Positions 1 through 9,495 of a DNA stretch of 64,000 nt are shown here, piece after piece (within the stretch, counting starts at the first letter, position 1; each line of letters opens with the position of its first letter). The stretch covers positions 3,410,001-3,474,000 of the forward strand of contig CP073276.1 in the NCBI GenBank assembly GCA_038561985.1, given 5' to 3'. The notes below the pieces were generated by a model. That model saw only the letters and a program-made list of their open reading frames with translations. It did no database searches and was not told where the DNA came from. The translations under genes and the position numbers were made by a program. The stretch comes from Petrimonas sulfuriphila (GTDB lineage: Bacteria > Bacteroidota > Bacteroidia > Bacteroidales > Dysgonomonadaceae).

Positions 1-3000
1 AAAAAATCAACATTAAAGCACACAATGCCACTCTGAAAGAAGTAGTTTCCATGATTGAAAATCAATCCGAATACGTATTTTTCTATAAGAGTGAAGAAAT
101 GGCTAACCTTCAACGTTTTAATTTAAATGAGAAAGAAAAGACTGTAAAAGAAATATTGGATATACTCGTACAGAATACACCTCTCACCTATAAAATTTCA
201 AATCAATATATTTATCTCAATAAAAGAGAAAAAATTATTGAACCTGCCCGTCAACAACAAAGAAATATTGTTGTAAAGGGATTAGTCCTGGATGCAGATG
301 GAAATCCTTTACCTGGTGTTACCATAACTGTTGTAGGTTCCACGAAGGGTGTAATAACAGATTACGAAGGTATTTATTCCATAGAAGTAAAACCAACCGA
401 TCAACTGCTATTTTCTTTCGTTGGTATGGAATCCCAGACAATTCAAATAGAAAGTCGAACCACAATTAATGTTGTATTAAAGGAAAAAATTGATGAACTG
501 GAAGAAGTTACCATCGTTGCTTTTGGCAAGCAAAAAAAAGAAAGTGTAATTGGCTCAATATCAAGCATAAAACCAACTGAATTAAAAATACCCAGTAGTA
601 ATCTTACTACCGCTCTTGCTGGAAGAGTGGGAGGAATTATTTCATATCAACGAAGTGGCGAGCCGGGACAGGATAATGCTGATTTTTTTATTCGAGGAGT
701 TACAACTTTTGGATATAAAGTAGATCCTTTAATATTAATCGATAATGTAGAAGTTTCCACGATTGATTTGGCACGACTGGAAGTTGATGATATTGCCAGT
801 TTCTCTATTATGAAAGATGCTACTTCAACTGCTCTGTATGGTGCGAGAGGAGCTAATGGTGTAATTTTAATCACTACAAAACATGGAACGGAAGGAAAAA
901 CAAAAGTTAGTTTTCGTATTGAAAACTCTATTTCTACCCCCACAAAAAACGTTGAGTTGGCCGATCCGGTGACTTATATGCGTTTGGCAAACGAAGCAGT
1001 ACTCACAAGGGATCCGTTAGGTATCATACCTTATTCTGATCAAAAAATAGATCAGACAATCGCCGGTGTTAATCCGATTATGTTTCCGGTCACCGATTGG
1101 CGGAAAGCCTTGATGAACGATTATGCAATGAATCAACGAATAAACCTCAATGTCAGCGGGGGTGGAAAAATTGCCCGTTATTATGTTGCAGGCTCTTTTA
1201 ATCAAGAAAATGGTATATTAAAGGTTGACAAGCAAAATAACTTCAACAGCAACATTGATTTAAAAATATATACATTGCGTACGAATGTAAACGTCAACAT
1301 GACTGAAAGTACAGAAATGAATGTTCGTCTTTCGGGATCTTTTGATGATTATACAGGTCCGGTTGATGGAGGTACCTCCATATACAGAAACGTAATGCGT
1401 ACTAATCCAGTATTCTTCCCCCCATTTTATCCGATAGATGAAGAACACAAATATACAAATCACATTTTATTTGGAAATTACGAAAATGGAAATTATCTAA
1501 ATCCTTATGCGGATATGATAAAAGGATACAAAGATTATTCCCGCTCAAATATGGCTGCTCAATTTGAATTAAAGCAGAATTTAAATTTCATAACCAAAGG
1601 TCTTGTTATAAGAGGAATGATGAATACCTCCAAGTATTCATACTTTGATGTAAGTCGTGCCTATCGTCCGTTTTATTATCAAGCCAGTTCATGGGACAAG
1701 CAAACCAATTCTTATAGATTAAATATATTGAACGAAGAAGAAGGCACAGAATATTTAAACTATAATCCCGGAGCAAAAACAGTGAGTTCCGACTTTTATT
1801 TGGAATCTTCCCTGAATTATGACAGAATTTTTCACAACAATCATGAAATAAGTAGTTTGCTTGTATTTATGATGAGAAATAAATTAACCGGAAACGCCGC
1901 AGACTTGCAAGAATCCTTACCTTATAGAAATGTCGGTTTATCCTGTAGGACAACTTACTCTTTTCAAAACCGGTATTATGTAGAATTTAATTTCGGGTAC
2001 AATGGTTCAGAGCGTTTTTATAAGTCTAACAGATATGGATTTTTTCCTTCTTTCGGGTTTGCGTGGAATATTTCCAATGAGTCTTTTTGGAACAGTAATT
2101 TGGCCCATATTATTTCTCGTTTAAAAATAAAGGGAACATATGGACTGGTGGGTAATGATGCCATCGGTAGTTCCAGATTTCTCTATTTGTCAAATGTGAA
2201 TATGGATGATCCGGGCAGAGCAGCAGTATTTGGAAGAGACTACGGATACTTTCGAAATGGAATCTCTCTTTCCCGATACTCTGATCCTAACATTACTTGG
2301 GAAACGGCTAGAAAGACCAATCTGGGATTAGAAATGACGTTATTTGAAAATATGGAAATTCAGGTAGATGCTTACAAAGAGCATCGCACCAATATTCTAA
2401 TGCCTCGTTGGAGCACACCGGCCACAATGGGATTATCAGCCATACCTCAGGCAAACATAGGTGAAGCGGAAAGCAAAGGAATAGATTTCTCTGTCGATTA
2501 CAATAAAATAATCAATAAGGATTTTTGGATACAAGGTAGAGCAAACTTTACTTATGCCAACAGCAAATATATAGTTTTCGAAGAACCCACTTACGAAAAT
2601 GCGCCCTGGAAAAGTAGAATAGGATACCCCATAAGACAACAATGGGGATACATCGCTGAACGATTATTTGTGGATGACAAAGAGGCTAATAATTCTCCGA
2701 GACAAAGTTTTGGGGAATATGGCGGTGGAGACATTAAATATCGCGACATTAACGGCGATGGCCAAATTACTGCTCTAGATCAAGTTCCTATTGGGTATCC
2801 GACAACACCTGAAATAGTATACGGTTTTGGGTTTTCCATAGGCTATAAACAGATTGATTTATCGACTTTTTTTCAAGGTCTTGCCAGAGAGTCTTTTTGG
2901 ATAAATGTATGGGCAACCTCCCCGTTTATTCCTTATTATTATAGTGATACGGAAAGAAAATCAGGTCTTATCTACCAGAATCAACTCCTAAAAGCATATG

Positions 3001-3329
3001 CTGACAATCACTGGTCAGAAGAAAACAGAAACTTGTATGCTCTGTGGCCGCGTTTAAGCACAAGCTCTGCAGGTATAAACAATAATTCTCAACAAAGCAC
3101 TTGGTTTATGCGTGACGGTTCTTTTATTCGGTTAAAATCAATTGAATTAGGTTATACACTTCCTCAGAAAATTATGAGAAAACAAAACACTAACCTTAGA
3201 ATTTATTTTAGTGGGACAAATTTGCTCACTTTCAGTAAATTCAAATTATGGGATCCTGAAATGGCAGGAAATGGATTAGGATATCCCATTCAGAAAGTTT
3301 TCAACATAGGAATGAATGTTACATTTTAA
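1..3329 (+). CDS. SusC/RagA-family TonB-dependent outer membrane receptor, 5' end outside window
   Basis: This is the outer membrane pore of a SusCD glycan importer, energised by TonB. The frame is open to the left edge: codons from position 3 read KINIKAHNATLKEVVSM, the middle of an STN (secretin/TonB N-terminal) domain, so the ATG at 51 is internal and the real start lies upstream. Counting from that Met, the STN ends near residue 60, a carboxypeptidase-regulatory beta domain covers about 73-148, the SusC signature (EEVTIVAFGKQKKESVIGS) 151-169, the plug about 170-285, and the barrel the rest, ending in Phe. An STN domain usually means signalling to a FecR/ECF sigma pair; none is visible here, so it would lie upstream. 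SusD follows 11 bases later. The base composition is clearly AT-richer than the genes after 14.6 kb. Confidence 0.95.
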   Translation, partial: KINIKAHNATLKEVVSMIENQSEYVFFYKSEEMANLQRFNLNEKEKTVKEILDILVQNTPLTYKISNQYIYLNKREKIIEPARQQQRNIVVKGLVLDADGNPLPGVTITVVGSTKGVITDYEGIYSIEVKPTDQLLFSFVGMESQTIQIESRTTINVVLKEKIDELEEVTIVAFGKQKKESVIGSISSIKPTELKIPSSNLTTALAGRVGGIISYQRSGEPGQDNADFFIRGVTTFGYKVDPLILIDNVEVSTIDLARLEVDDIASFSIMKDATSTALYGARGANGVILITTKHGTEGKTKVSFRIENSISTPTKNVELADPVTYMRLANEAVLTRDPLGIIPYSDQKIDQTIAGVNPIMFPVTDWRKALMNDYAMNQRINLNVSGGGKIARYYVAGSFNQENGILKVDKQNNFNSNIDLKIYTLRTNVNVNMTESTEMNVRLSGSFDDYTGPVDGGTSIYRNVMRTNPVFFPPFYPIDEEHKYTNHILFGNYENGNYLNPYADMIKGYKDYSRSNMAAQFELKQNLNFITKGLVIRGMMNTSKYSYFDVSRAYRPFYYQASSWDKQTNSYRLNILNEEEGTEYLNYNPGAKTVSSDFYLESSLNYDRIFHNNHEISSLLVFMMRNKLTGNAADLQESLPYRNVGLSCRTTYSFQNRYYVEFNFGYNGSERFYKSNRYGFFPSFGFAWNISNESFWNSNLAHIISRLKIKGTYGLVGNDAIGSSRFLYLSNVNMDDPGRAAVFGRDYGYFRNGISLSRYSDPNITWETARKTNLGLEMTLFENMEIQVDAYKEHRTNILMPRWSTPATMGLSAIPQANIGEAESKGIDFSVDYNKIINKDFWIQGRANFTYANSKYIVFEEPTYENAPWKSRIGYPIRQQWGYIAERLFVDDKEANNSPRQSFGEYGGGDIKYRDINGDGQITALDQVPIGYPTTPEIVYGFGFSIGYKQIDLSTFFQGLARESFWINVWATSPFIPYYYSDTERKSGLIYQNQLLKAYADNHWSEENRNLYALWPRLSTSSAGINNNSQQSTWFMRDGSFIRLKSIELGYTLPQKIMRKQNTNLRIYFSGTNLLTFSKFKLWDPEMAGNGLGYPIQKVFNIGMNVTF

Positions 3330-3340
3330 ATTAATTGAAA

Positions 3341-5233
3341 ATGAGAAAGATTAAATTTTTACTGATAAACATAATAATTGCAACAAGTTGTAATTATCTG
3401 GATATAGTACCTGATAATATGGCCACAATCGATCACGCATTTAATATGCGCACTGCAGCTGAAAAATTCCTGTTTACCTGCTATTCCTATGTGCCACGCA
3501 ATGGCGTTTTTGAATTAAATGTAGCCAATGCGGCAGGTGATGAATTTTGGCTTCCGGCAGGGCAAAATTATGCCTCTTGGCAAATTGCCCGTGGCTACCA
3601 GAATTCAGTTGATCCATATATGGGATTTTGGCGGGCAACAAATGGGGGAATTGATTTATACGAAGGGATCAGACAATGTAATATATTTTTGGAAAATATT
3701 GGGTCAGTTCGTGATATGGATGATTATGAAAAGGAACGCTGGATTGGCGAAGTAAAATTTCTAAAAGCTTATTATCATTTTTACCTACTCAGAATGTATG
3801 GACCAATTCCTTTAATTAAAGTAAATGTTCCTGTAAATGCAGACGGAGAGGAGGTCTTTCCCGTTAGATCTCCGGTTGACGAATGTTTCGATTATATTGT
3901 CGAACTGCTGGATGAGGCGCTTGAATATCTTCCGGAACAAATCAATAATGAAATAACGGAATTGGGAAGAATTACAAAGGCAACGGGATTATCGGCAAAA
4001 GCAATTGTCCTTACCTATGCTGCCAGTCCTTTTTTCAATGGCAACAACGATTATTTGAACTTTAAAAATAAAAAAGGAGAAGAACTTTTTAATTCAACGG
4101 AAGAGGTATCAAAATGGGAAAAAGCCGCCGAAGCTTGCAAAGAAGCTATCAATTTCTGCGAATTAACTGGACACAAACTATATACATTTTCACCTGAATT
4201 CTTCCGATATAATATTTCCGAGTCAACCCAGATAGAATTAAGCATCCGAAACAGTATCTGCGAGAAATGGAATTCCGAAATTATATGGGGAAATACAAAT
4301 AGCCGGGCAGGAACTTTACAAGCCGGATCAACACCTCGGGGATTGGATCCAATTTATGTTTCAAATGCACTTACAAGAGGCTTTTATGCTCCTACTCTTA
4401 AAATTGCCGAGATGTTTTATAGCGAAAATGGTGTACCTATTAATGAAGACAAAACATATGATTATGCTGGAAGATATTCGCTTAAGATGGGGGATTCAAA
4501 TTCTCGAATCTACATACGTGAATATTATAAAACTGCTGGCTTGCATTTTAACAGGGAACCTCGTTTTTATGCATCATTAGGTTTCGATGGAGGTATATGG
4601 TATGGGCAGGGTCGTTTTGATGACAGTAATCCTGAAAGGCTTTTATATGTTTCAAGTAAAAAAGGAGAACCTGCATCACCTGTAAACCAACTCTTTTATT
4701 CAGTAACCGGTTATTGGCCTAAAAAATTGGTGAATTTCAACAATGTAATCGGAATAAACACTTATACCATTGAACAGTATCCCTGGCCGGAAATTCGTTT
4801 GGCCAACCTTTACCTGTTATATGCCGAAGCCCTGAATGAAATAAATGGACCTAGTGAAGATGTTTACCATTGGATAAACCTTATAAGAGATAGAGCAGGA
4901 CTTAAAACTGTTGAAGAATCTTGGGAGAATTATTCTTCCAATCCTACAAAATATCAATCGCAGACAGGATTACGAGAAATCATACACCGCGAACGGCTGA
5001 TTGAGCTTGTGTTTGAAGGCCAACGCTATTGGGATCTTCGTCGTTGGAAAAAATGCATTACGGAACTGAACAAACCCATCATGGGATGGGATATAGCTCA
5101 AGAAGAGGCATTATATTACTATCGCCCTAAAGTTGTTTTTAACCAGAAATTTACAACAAGGGATTATTTATGGCCAATCAATGATAATGAGTTGCTTTCA
5201 AATAAAAACATTAATCAAAATCCTGGTTGGTAA
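3341..5233 (+). CDS. SusD/RagB-family glycan-binding lipoprotein
   Basis: Surface lipoprotein that caps the SusC pore and binds the glycan. It has 630 residues, normal for the family. The ATG at 3341 is preferred over a TTG two codons upstream. It gives MRKIKFLL followed by a hydrophobic stretch and a lipobox ending in Cys17 (IATSC). The SusD C-terminal signature RERLIELVFEGQRYWDLRRW is present near residue 550, and the N-terminal TPR-like half has the usual aromatic-rich segments. It starts 11 bases after the SusC stop, so the two are co-transcribed. Its substrate cannot be read from the sequence. Confidence 0.95.
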   Translation: MRKIKFLLINIIIATSCNYLDIVPDNMATIDHAFNMRTAAEKFLFTCYSYVPRNGVFELNVANAAGDEFWLPAGQNYASWQIARGYQNSVDPYMGFWRATNGGIDLYEGIRQCNIFLENIGSVRDMDDYEKERWIGEVKFLKAYYHFYLLRMYGPIPLIKVNVPVNADGEEVFPVRSPVDECFDYIVELLDEALEYLPEQINNEITELGRITKATGLSAKAIVLTYAASPFFNGNNDYLNFKNKKGEELFNSTEEVSKWEKAAEACKEAINFCELTGHKLYTFSPEFFRYNISESTQIELSIRNSICEKWNSEIIWGNTNSRAGTLQAGSTPRGLDPIYVSNALTRGFYAPTLKIAEMFYSENGVPINEDKTYDYAGRYSLKMGDSNSRIYIREYYKTAGLHFNREPRFYASLGFDGGIWYGQGRFDDSNPERLLYVSSKKGEPASPVNQLFYSVTGYWPKKLVNFNNVIGINTYTIEQYPWPEIRLANLYLLYAEALNEINGPSEDVYHWINLIRDRAGLKTVEESWENYSSNPTKYQSQTGLREIIHRERLIELVFEGQRYWDLRRWKKCITELNKPIMGWDIAQEEALYYYRPKVVFNQKFTTRDYLWPINDNELLSNKNINQNPGW

Positions 5234-5277
5234 CAAATACTACATCTAACAGCAAATAAACAAGTTTATGAAAATGT

Positions 5278-5284
5278 ATCTATT
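5278..5284. repeat. Target site duplication, left copy
   Basis: ATCTATT directly abuts the left end of the IS. The identical heptamer occurs at 7176-7182. Merging the two restores the lipoprotein reading frame. Confidence 0.9.
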
Positions 5285-5300
5285 GAGTCTGCTCTGAAAA
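5285..5300 (+). repeat. Left terminal inverted repeat of the IS
   Basis: GAGTCTGCTCTGAAAA matches the complement of 7160-7175 at 14 of 16 positions. Both differences are T/C. Confidence 0.85.
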
Positions 5301-5310
5301 CCCCATTTTT

Positions 5311-7021
5311 TCAAATTGCTGAAAAATGAAGTTTAACCGGACAAATGTGATTGTTTTTATTAATTGAAAGTATGTTTACAATAATATACATATTGAAACA
5401 TAAATTAATTATATATTGTGGCAGTTTTTGCCAAAAAAGCGCTCTTTGACTTATTCGCGTCATATAATTCACTATCCTGACGAAGTTTATCCACAACGAG
5501 CGGGAGTATGCCCATAGTTTGTGCTTGGCAAGTGACCTGTAACGGCTCTTGTCATTCGGGTAATGGTATCCTAACTGGAAAATGCTTGCTTCGACATTGT
5601 TCCTGATATTTTTTTCATCTATCGGGATATCGTCCAATTTCTTCCTCAGAGCGGCAGTCCTGAGGTTATCCTCATCGAAGTAGCGGTATTTTCCTTCTTC
5701 AGTCTTGATCCTCCATTTCCTCTGTGTTTTGTCTTTGCGGAGTTTTACCCGTTGTGCCTGTATTGTTGTTCCTGTTTTGTTGTCGGTTACTATTAAATTG
5801 ATTTCATTCTGTTCGTCCAAACGGATGTCATATCTCGGTGCGGGGCCTTGCATGCCTGTGAGTATCAGCTCGATGCCATTTTTATCGCTTTGGCAATACT
5901 CCTGATTATCAGCACTGTGGTAAGCCCCGTCGGCATATACTTTCTCTATTTTGTCGGATATTATTTCCTGTGTCCGATCCAGGGCTTGTTCAAGGAAGCC
6001 GTTGTCCGGAGCCGATGCCACCGTTACCTCGGTATCGGTTATCAGGTTCAATGCCGTATCTTTGTCATCTCCCGGTTGGTCGCATGTCTCGGTGACGTTC
6101 ACCGAATACCCTTTGACCTTGTTGCCGTCTTTGTCACGGTAATGGCAGTCGGTGTCATGGGGGTGACTGTATGGATTTGGCGCTGACTTTCTCCTTTTCC
6201 AGAGGAACGACAGTTTTGTCCCTGCCAACCGAGTATTGTTGTTCGAAAACCGCTTTAAGGGTCTGGTAATGACCATAGTCATGCTTCTTGAAGAGCCCTA
6301 TAAAACGGTACATCAGTTTGCCCAGTTCAACGAACCTGGCATCAACCTCGGCCTTTGTACTGCGGTACACCACCTTGTTGCCCGTTTCACCCTGTATGCT
6401 TTCGATAAGGGAAAACATCTCTTTGGACAGGCTCTTATTGAAGATATGTTCCTCCCTTTCATTGATAAACAGACGCAGGGTTTCATGAATCAACTCGTAA
6501 CGGGAGTACCAGGCGATATTGCTGCCGACCAGTTTACTGTCCATGCGCACCTGCTTGCCGCTCACCTCAAACTCCAATAGCTGGTCACGGGTGATTTGCC
6601 CCCTGGCACTTTTTTGAACAGGTCTTCGCCGTGTTCCCTTGCATAGTCAACCAGATTGCGACGGAAAAGGTAGTAAGTGGATGAAACAGGCTCAGCGTCC
6701 TCTAACGACATCAGACCCCAGAGCACTGCGAACAAGTAAATTGTATGCGCAGTTCTCAAACAATTGTGCGTCGCTCCATCCCTGGCCTTCCTTGAGGATC
6801 ATCATACCGACCAAAATACGGATAGAGGCATTAGGAGCCCCCGTTCCATTAGAATAAAGTGGTCTGAAAATAGACTCATCCACACGCATTACAACATGGT
6901 TTCGGAACCGGTTATGCCAGGAGTCATTTTTTAGGTATTCTTTCTTCTTAGAGTCTCTGAAGTACTCCGTCGGTGATGAAAAAATGCCCAATTGAGGGTT
7001 TTCGTCCGATTTTTTGAACAT
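5311..7021 (-). pseudogene. IS1182-family transposase with three frameshifts
   Basis: Read on the minus strand from ATG 7021, four consecutive segments in alternating frames make one DDE transposase of about 570 residues. The first has the DUF772-like part (MRVDESIFRPLYSNGTGAPN). The shift to the second is at the 4-base run 6716-6719 (SALG to LMSLEDAEPV), to the third at 6599-6603 (DLFKKV to ITRDQLLEFEVSGK), and to the fourth at 6159-6163 (KSIQSP to HDTDCHYRDKDGNKVKG). Each junction is a run of 4 or 5 G/C bases, and adding or removing one base restores the frame (extra, missing, extra). The C-terminal catalytic part is otherwise full. Either the copy is dead or the runs are sequencing errors; three independent programmed shifts are not credible. 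Confidence 0.88.
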
Positions 7022-7159
7022 ATTATACAGTTTTAAGCCCTACTAAGGTAGTGAATAATAGCTATATACGCAAATATTTCAAAGAACTTTTCAGGTGAAA
7101 TTTACCTGATTTATAAAATTTATTGTACAAAAAATTTTAAACTAAATTATCACTCCGAC

Positions 7160-7175
7160 TTTTCGGAGCGGACTC
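7160..7175 (-). repeat. Right terminal inverted repeat of the IS
   Basis: On the minus strand this reads GAGTCCGCTCCGAAAA, the partner of 5285-5300. The transposase ATG is 139 bases inside this end. Confidence 0.85.
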
Positions 7176-7182
7176 ATCTATT
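7176..7182. repeat. Target site duplication, right copy
   Basis: ATCTATT, identical to 5278-5284, directly outside the right inverted repeat. Confidence 0.9.
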
Positions 7183-8375
7183 TATATTATTAATTGCAAG
7201 TCTGTTTTTTTTCTCTTGCGACGAAGATGTGATGAGTCCAATTAATCGTGATACGGCACCCTTACCAGTCAGCAACGTGCAAGTGGAAAATTTCCCGGGT
7301 GCTGCAAAAATCACGTATGATATACCCAAAGATAAAAATCTGCTTTATGTAAAAGCAGTTTATAGAATTGCAGGGAATGTTGAACGAGAAGTTAAATCTT
7401 CTTATCTACAGAATTTTTTGTTCATTGATGGTTTCCCAAACAGTGGAAATTATAAAGTAGAGCTATATACAGTAAGCAGAGGTGAACATTTTTCTGAACC
7501 GGTAACTGTTACGGTAAATCCCTTAACTCCTCCATTTATGAAAGTATTTGAATCTTTACAGATAGATGAAACTTTTGGAGGAATGCGCGTTCGTTTTGAA
7601 AATGAATCGGAAGCAAGCATAGTTTTTCAGGTTCTTGCTGCTGATTCTACGAACAATCTAGTAGAAGTCGATGCATACTATACCAAAAGGAAAAACGGTT
7701 CATTTTCTGTAAGGGGTTTTGAGCCAATAAAAAATATATTCGGTATTTTTGTGCGTGACCGGTGGAACAACTATTCTGATACTCTGCTTGTTGAACTAAC
7801 TCCGCTCTTCGAACAAAAATTGGACAAATCTCTATTTAAACATGTAGCATTAAAAACCGATTATTATAAACATCATCAACACTGGGACATTACAAAACTC
7901 TGGAATGGGAATTACAACCATCACGATGATATTTTTTGCACATCACCGGGACATGGATTACCTCAGTGGTTTACATTTGACTTGGGGGTAACCGCTACCC
8001 TCAGTCGGTTTAAATTACACAGCAGAAATGCGGGTCTTACCGACGGTTCATACAACGGAGGCGATCCAAAAATGTTTGAAATTTACGGAAGTAACAATCC
8101 TGATCCGGATGGAGGCTGGGAAAACTGGACGTTATTGAGAAGTTGTGAGTCCATAAAACCATCCGGGCTGCCTGTGGGACAAATTACCTCGGAAGACAAG
8201 CAATTCGCTGAAGTTGACGGACAAGAATTTGAATTTCCTTTCGGAATACCTCCTGTCAGGTATATTCGATTTAAAACAATAAAACTTTGGGGGTTAATTG
8301 ACTATGTATATATCAGTGAACTTACTTTCTGGGGAAGTATCGTAGAAAATGAAAAACAATCAAAATAATACCAAT

Positions 8376-9479
8376 ATGAAGTCTAATTTACTTTACTCTT
8401 TAGTTGCTACTCTTGTTTTACTTTTAGGGTGTGACAACATGCATGACTCTTATAAAAATTTTATTAAGGATGGCGAAATTGTTTATGTGGGAATTGCCGA
8501 TTCAATACAAGTCTTCCCCGGGAATAATCGGTTAAAGTTAAATTTCTTAATATCTGATCCTTCTGCAAGTAAAGTCTCCATTCTATGGAACAATAAAACA
8601 GACTCTCTCATTATCCCAATAGAAAGGGTACATCAAATAGACACTATCAATATTGAATTAACTGATTTACAAGAAGGTGCATATTCATTTAACATTATTG
8701 TTTATGACGATGAAAACAATTCTTCGATCACAACATATGCAAATGGCAATGTTTATGGTGAAAACTATACCTCCTCACTATTAAATACCCCTGTCAGAGA
8801 AGCAAATGTGAACAAAAATAATAAATCATTGGTTGATGTAATCTGGGGCGCTTCTGATGAAACGGCTATTGGTTCCGAAATAGTTTATACAGACTTGTTT
8901 AACAATCTTTGTACCTACTTTGCACCTCCGGAAGAAAAATCAACCGTATTAAAAAATTATTGTGAAGGAACTTCTTTCCAACATCGCACTTTATATCTCC
9001 CCGAAGAAACAGCTATCGATACATTTTATACTGCATATGAAACGACAAAAGTAAGAGGTGCCGCAATTGAATACAATAAATCAACCTGGATTGCTACGGG
9101 GAATTGCGATGGGAATCGTACTCCTCAAAACGCGATTGATAACAATATCAACACAGTTTGGCATATGGATAAAACTAAAATATATCCACATAGCATGGTA
9201 GTGGATATGGGAGAAATAAATACGATCTCAGGATTTTCTTTTATTCAACGTGGTGGAGGGGGGCTTATGTATTCAATCAAATTAATTGAGATGCAAATAA
9301 GTGATGACGGCGATAAATGGAGTAGCTTGGGTGAATTTACTTTAGAGAAAATAGAACCTAAACAGTATGTTGATCTGGATATAGATTACTCGTGCAGATA
9401 TTTTAAACTTATCGCAAAATCGGATTATAACAACGGAGCATTTACAGCTTTGTCAGAAATAGGAGCATATAAAAGATAA
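8376..9479 (+). CDS. Surface lipoprotein with DUF4998-like N-terminus and discoidin-like C-terminus
   Basis: Predicted glycan-binding lipoprotein, 367 residues. The ATG at 8376 is chosen because it starts directly at a lipoprotein signal (MKSNLLYS, lipobox LLLGC, Cys19). A frame-sharing ATG at 8349 would add nine polar residues and overlap the previous gene. After the Cys comes a beta-rich region resembling DUF4998 (SVIGVADSI-like IVYVGIADSIQVFPGNNRLK), about residues 20-200. The last 130 residues resemble an F5/8 type C (discoidin) sandwich (NRTPQNAIDNNINTVWH). Both this and the interrupted gene before it end in discoidin-like domains, as in many SusE/SusF-position proteins. No enzyme motif is visible. 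Substrate unknown. Confidence 0.85.
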   Translation: MKSNLLYSLVATLVLLLGCDNMHDSYKNFIKDGEIVYVGIADSIQVFPGNNRLKLNFLISDPSASKVSILWNNKTDSLIIPIERVHQIDTINIELTDLQEGAYSFNIIVYDDENNSSITTYANGNVYGENYTSSLLNTPVREANVNKNNKSLVDVIWGASDETAIGSEIVYTDLFNNLCTYFAPPEEKSTVLKNYCEGTSFQHRTLYLPEETAIDTFYTAYETTKVRGAAIEYNKSTWIATGNCDGNRTPQNAIDNNINTVWHMDKTKIYPHSMVVDMGEINTISGFSFIQRGGGGLMYSIKLIEMQISDDGDKWSSLGEFTLEKIEPKQYVDLDIDYSCRYFKLIAKSDYNNGAFTALSEIGAYKR

Positions 9480-9495
9480 ATAATTAGATTAAATA

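Larger units (their letters stand above)
5285..7175 (-). mobile_element. IS1182-like insertion sequence, 1891 bp, transposase broken
   Basis: The element is bounded by imperfect inverted repeats: 5285-5300 GAGTCTGCTCTGAAAA and the complement of 7160-7175 GAGTCCGCTCCGAAAA, 14 of 16 matching. It is flanked by the 7-bp direct repeat ATCTATT. It carries one transposase on the minus strand, opposite to the interrupted locus. The exact duplication shows a clean transposition event with little decay of the flanks. Assignment to the IS1182 family rests on the transposase layout (N-terminal DUF772-like region, VSGKQVRMDSKL, HDTDCHYRDKDG). Confidence 0.9.
5268..8368 (+). pseudogene. SusE-position surface lipoprotein (DUF4959/DUF5126/DUF5000-like), split by an IS element
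   Basis: Removing the IS and one target copy (5285-7182) joins ATG 5268 to the downstream frame. The result is MKMYLFILLIASLFFFSC, a perfect lipoprotein signal with Cys18, and an uninterrupted 400-residue protein. As it stands, the left piece hits a stop inside the IS after nine codons (MKMYLLSLL). The right piece keeps HLFILLIASLFFFSC without any start codon; its first usable starts (GTG 7229, ATG 7232) lie after the lipobox, so any product would stay in the cytoplasm. From 7229 on there is an Ig-like N-terminal part (DUF4959 type), a second beta domain, and a C-terminal discoidin-like domain of DUF5000 type, about residues 210-375, with AGLTDGSYNGGDPKMFEIYG. Such proteins help SusCD bind glycans. 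Family names are from recall of similar architectures. Confidence 0.85.

Noticed and set aside
6159-6719. Programmed frameshifting of the transposase
   Set aside because: Three shifts of both directions in one gene at plain G/C runs without slippery heptamers are not a known scheme; mutation or read error is simpler.
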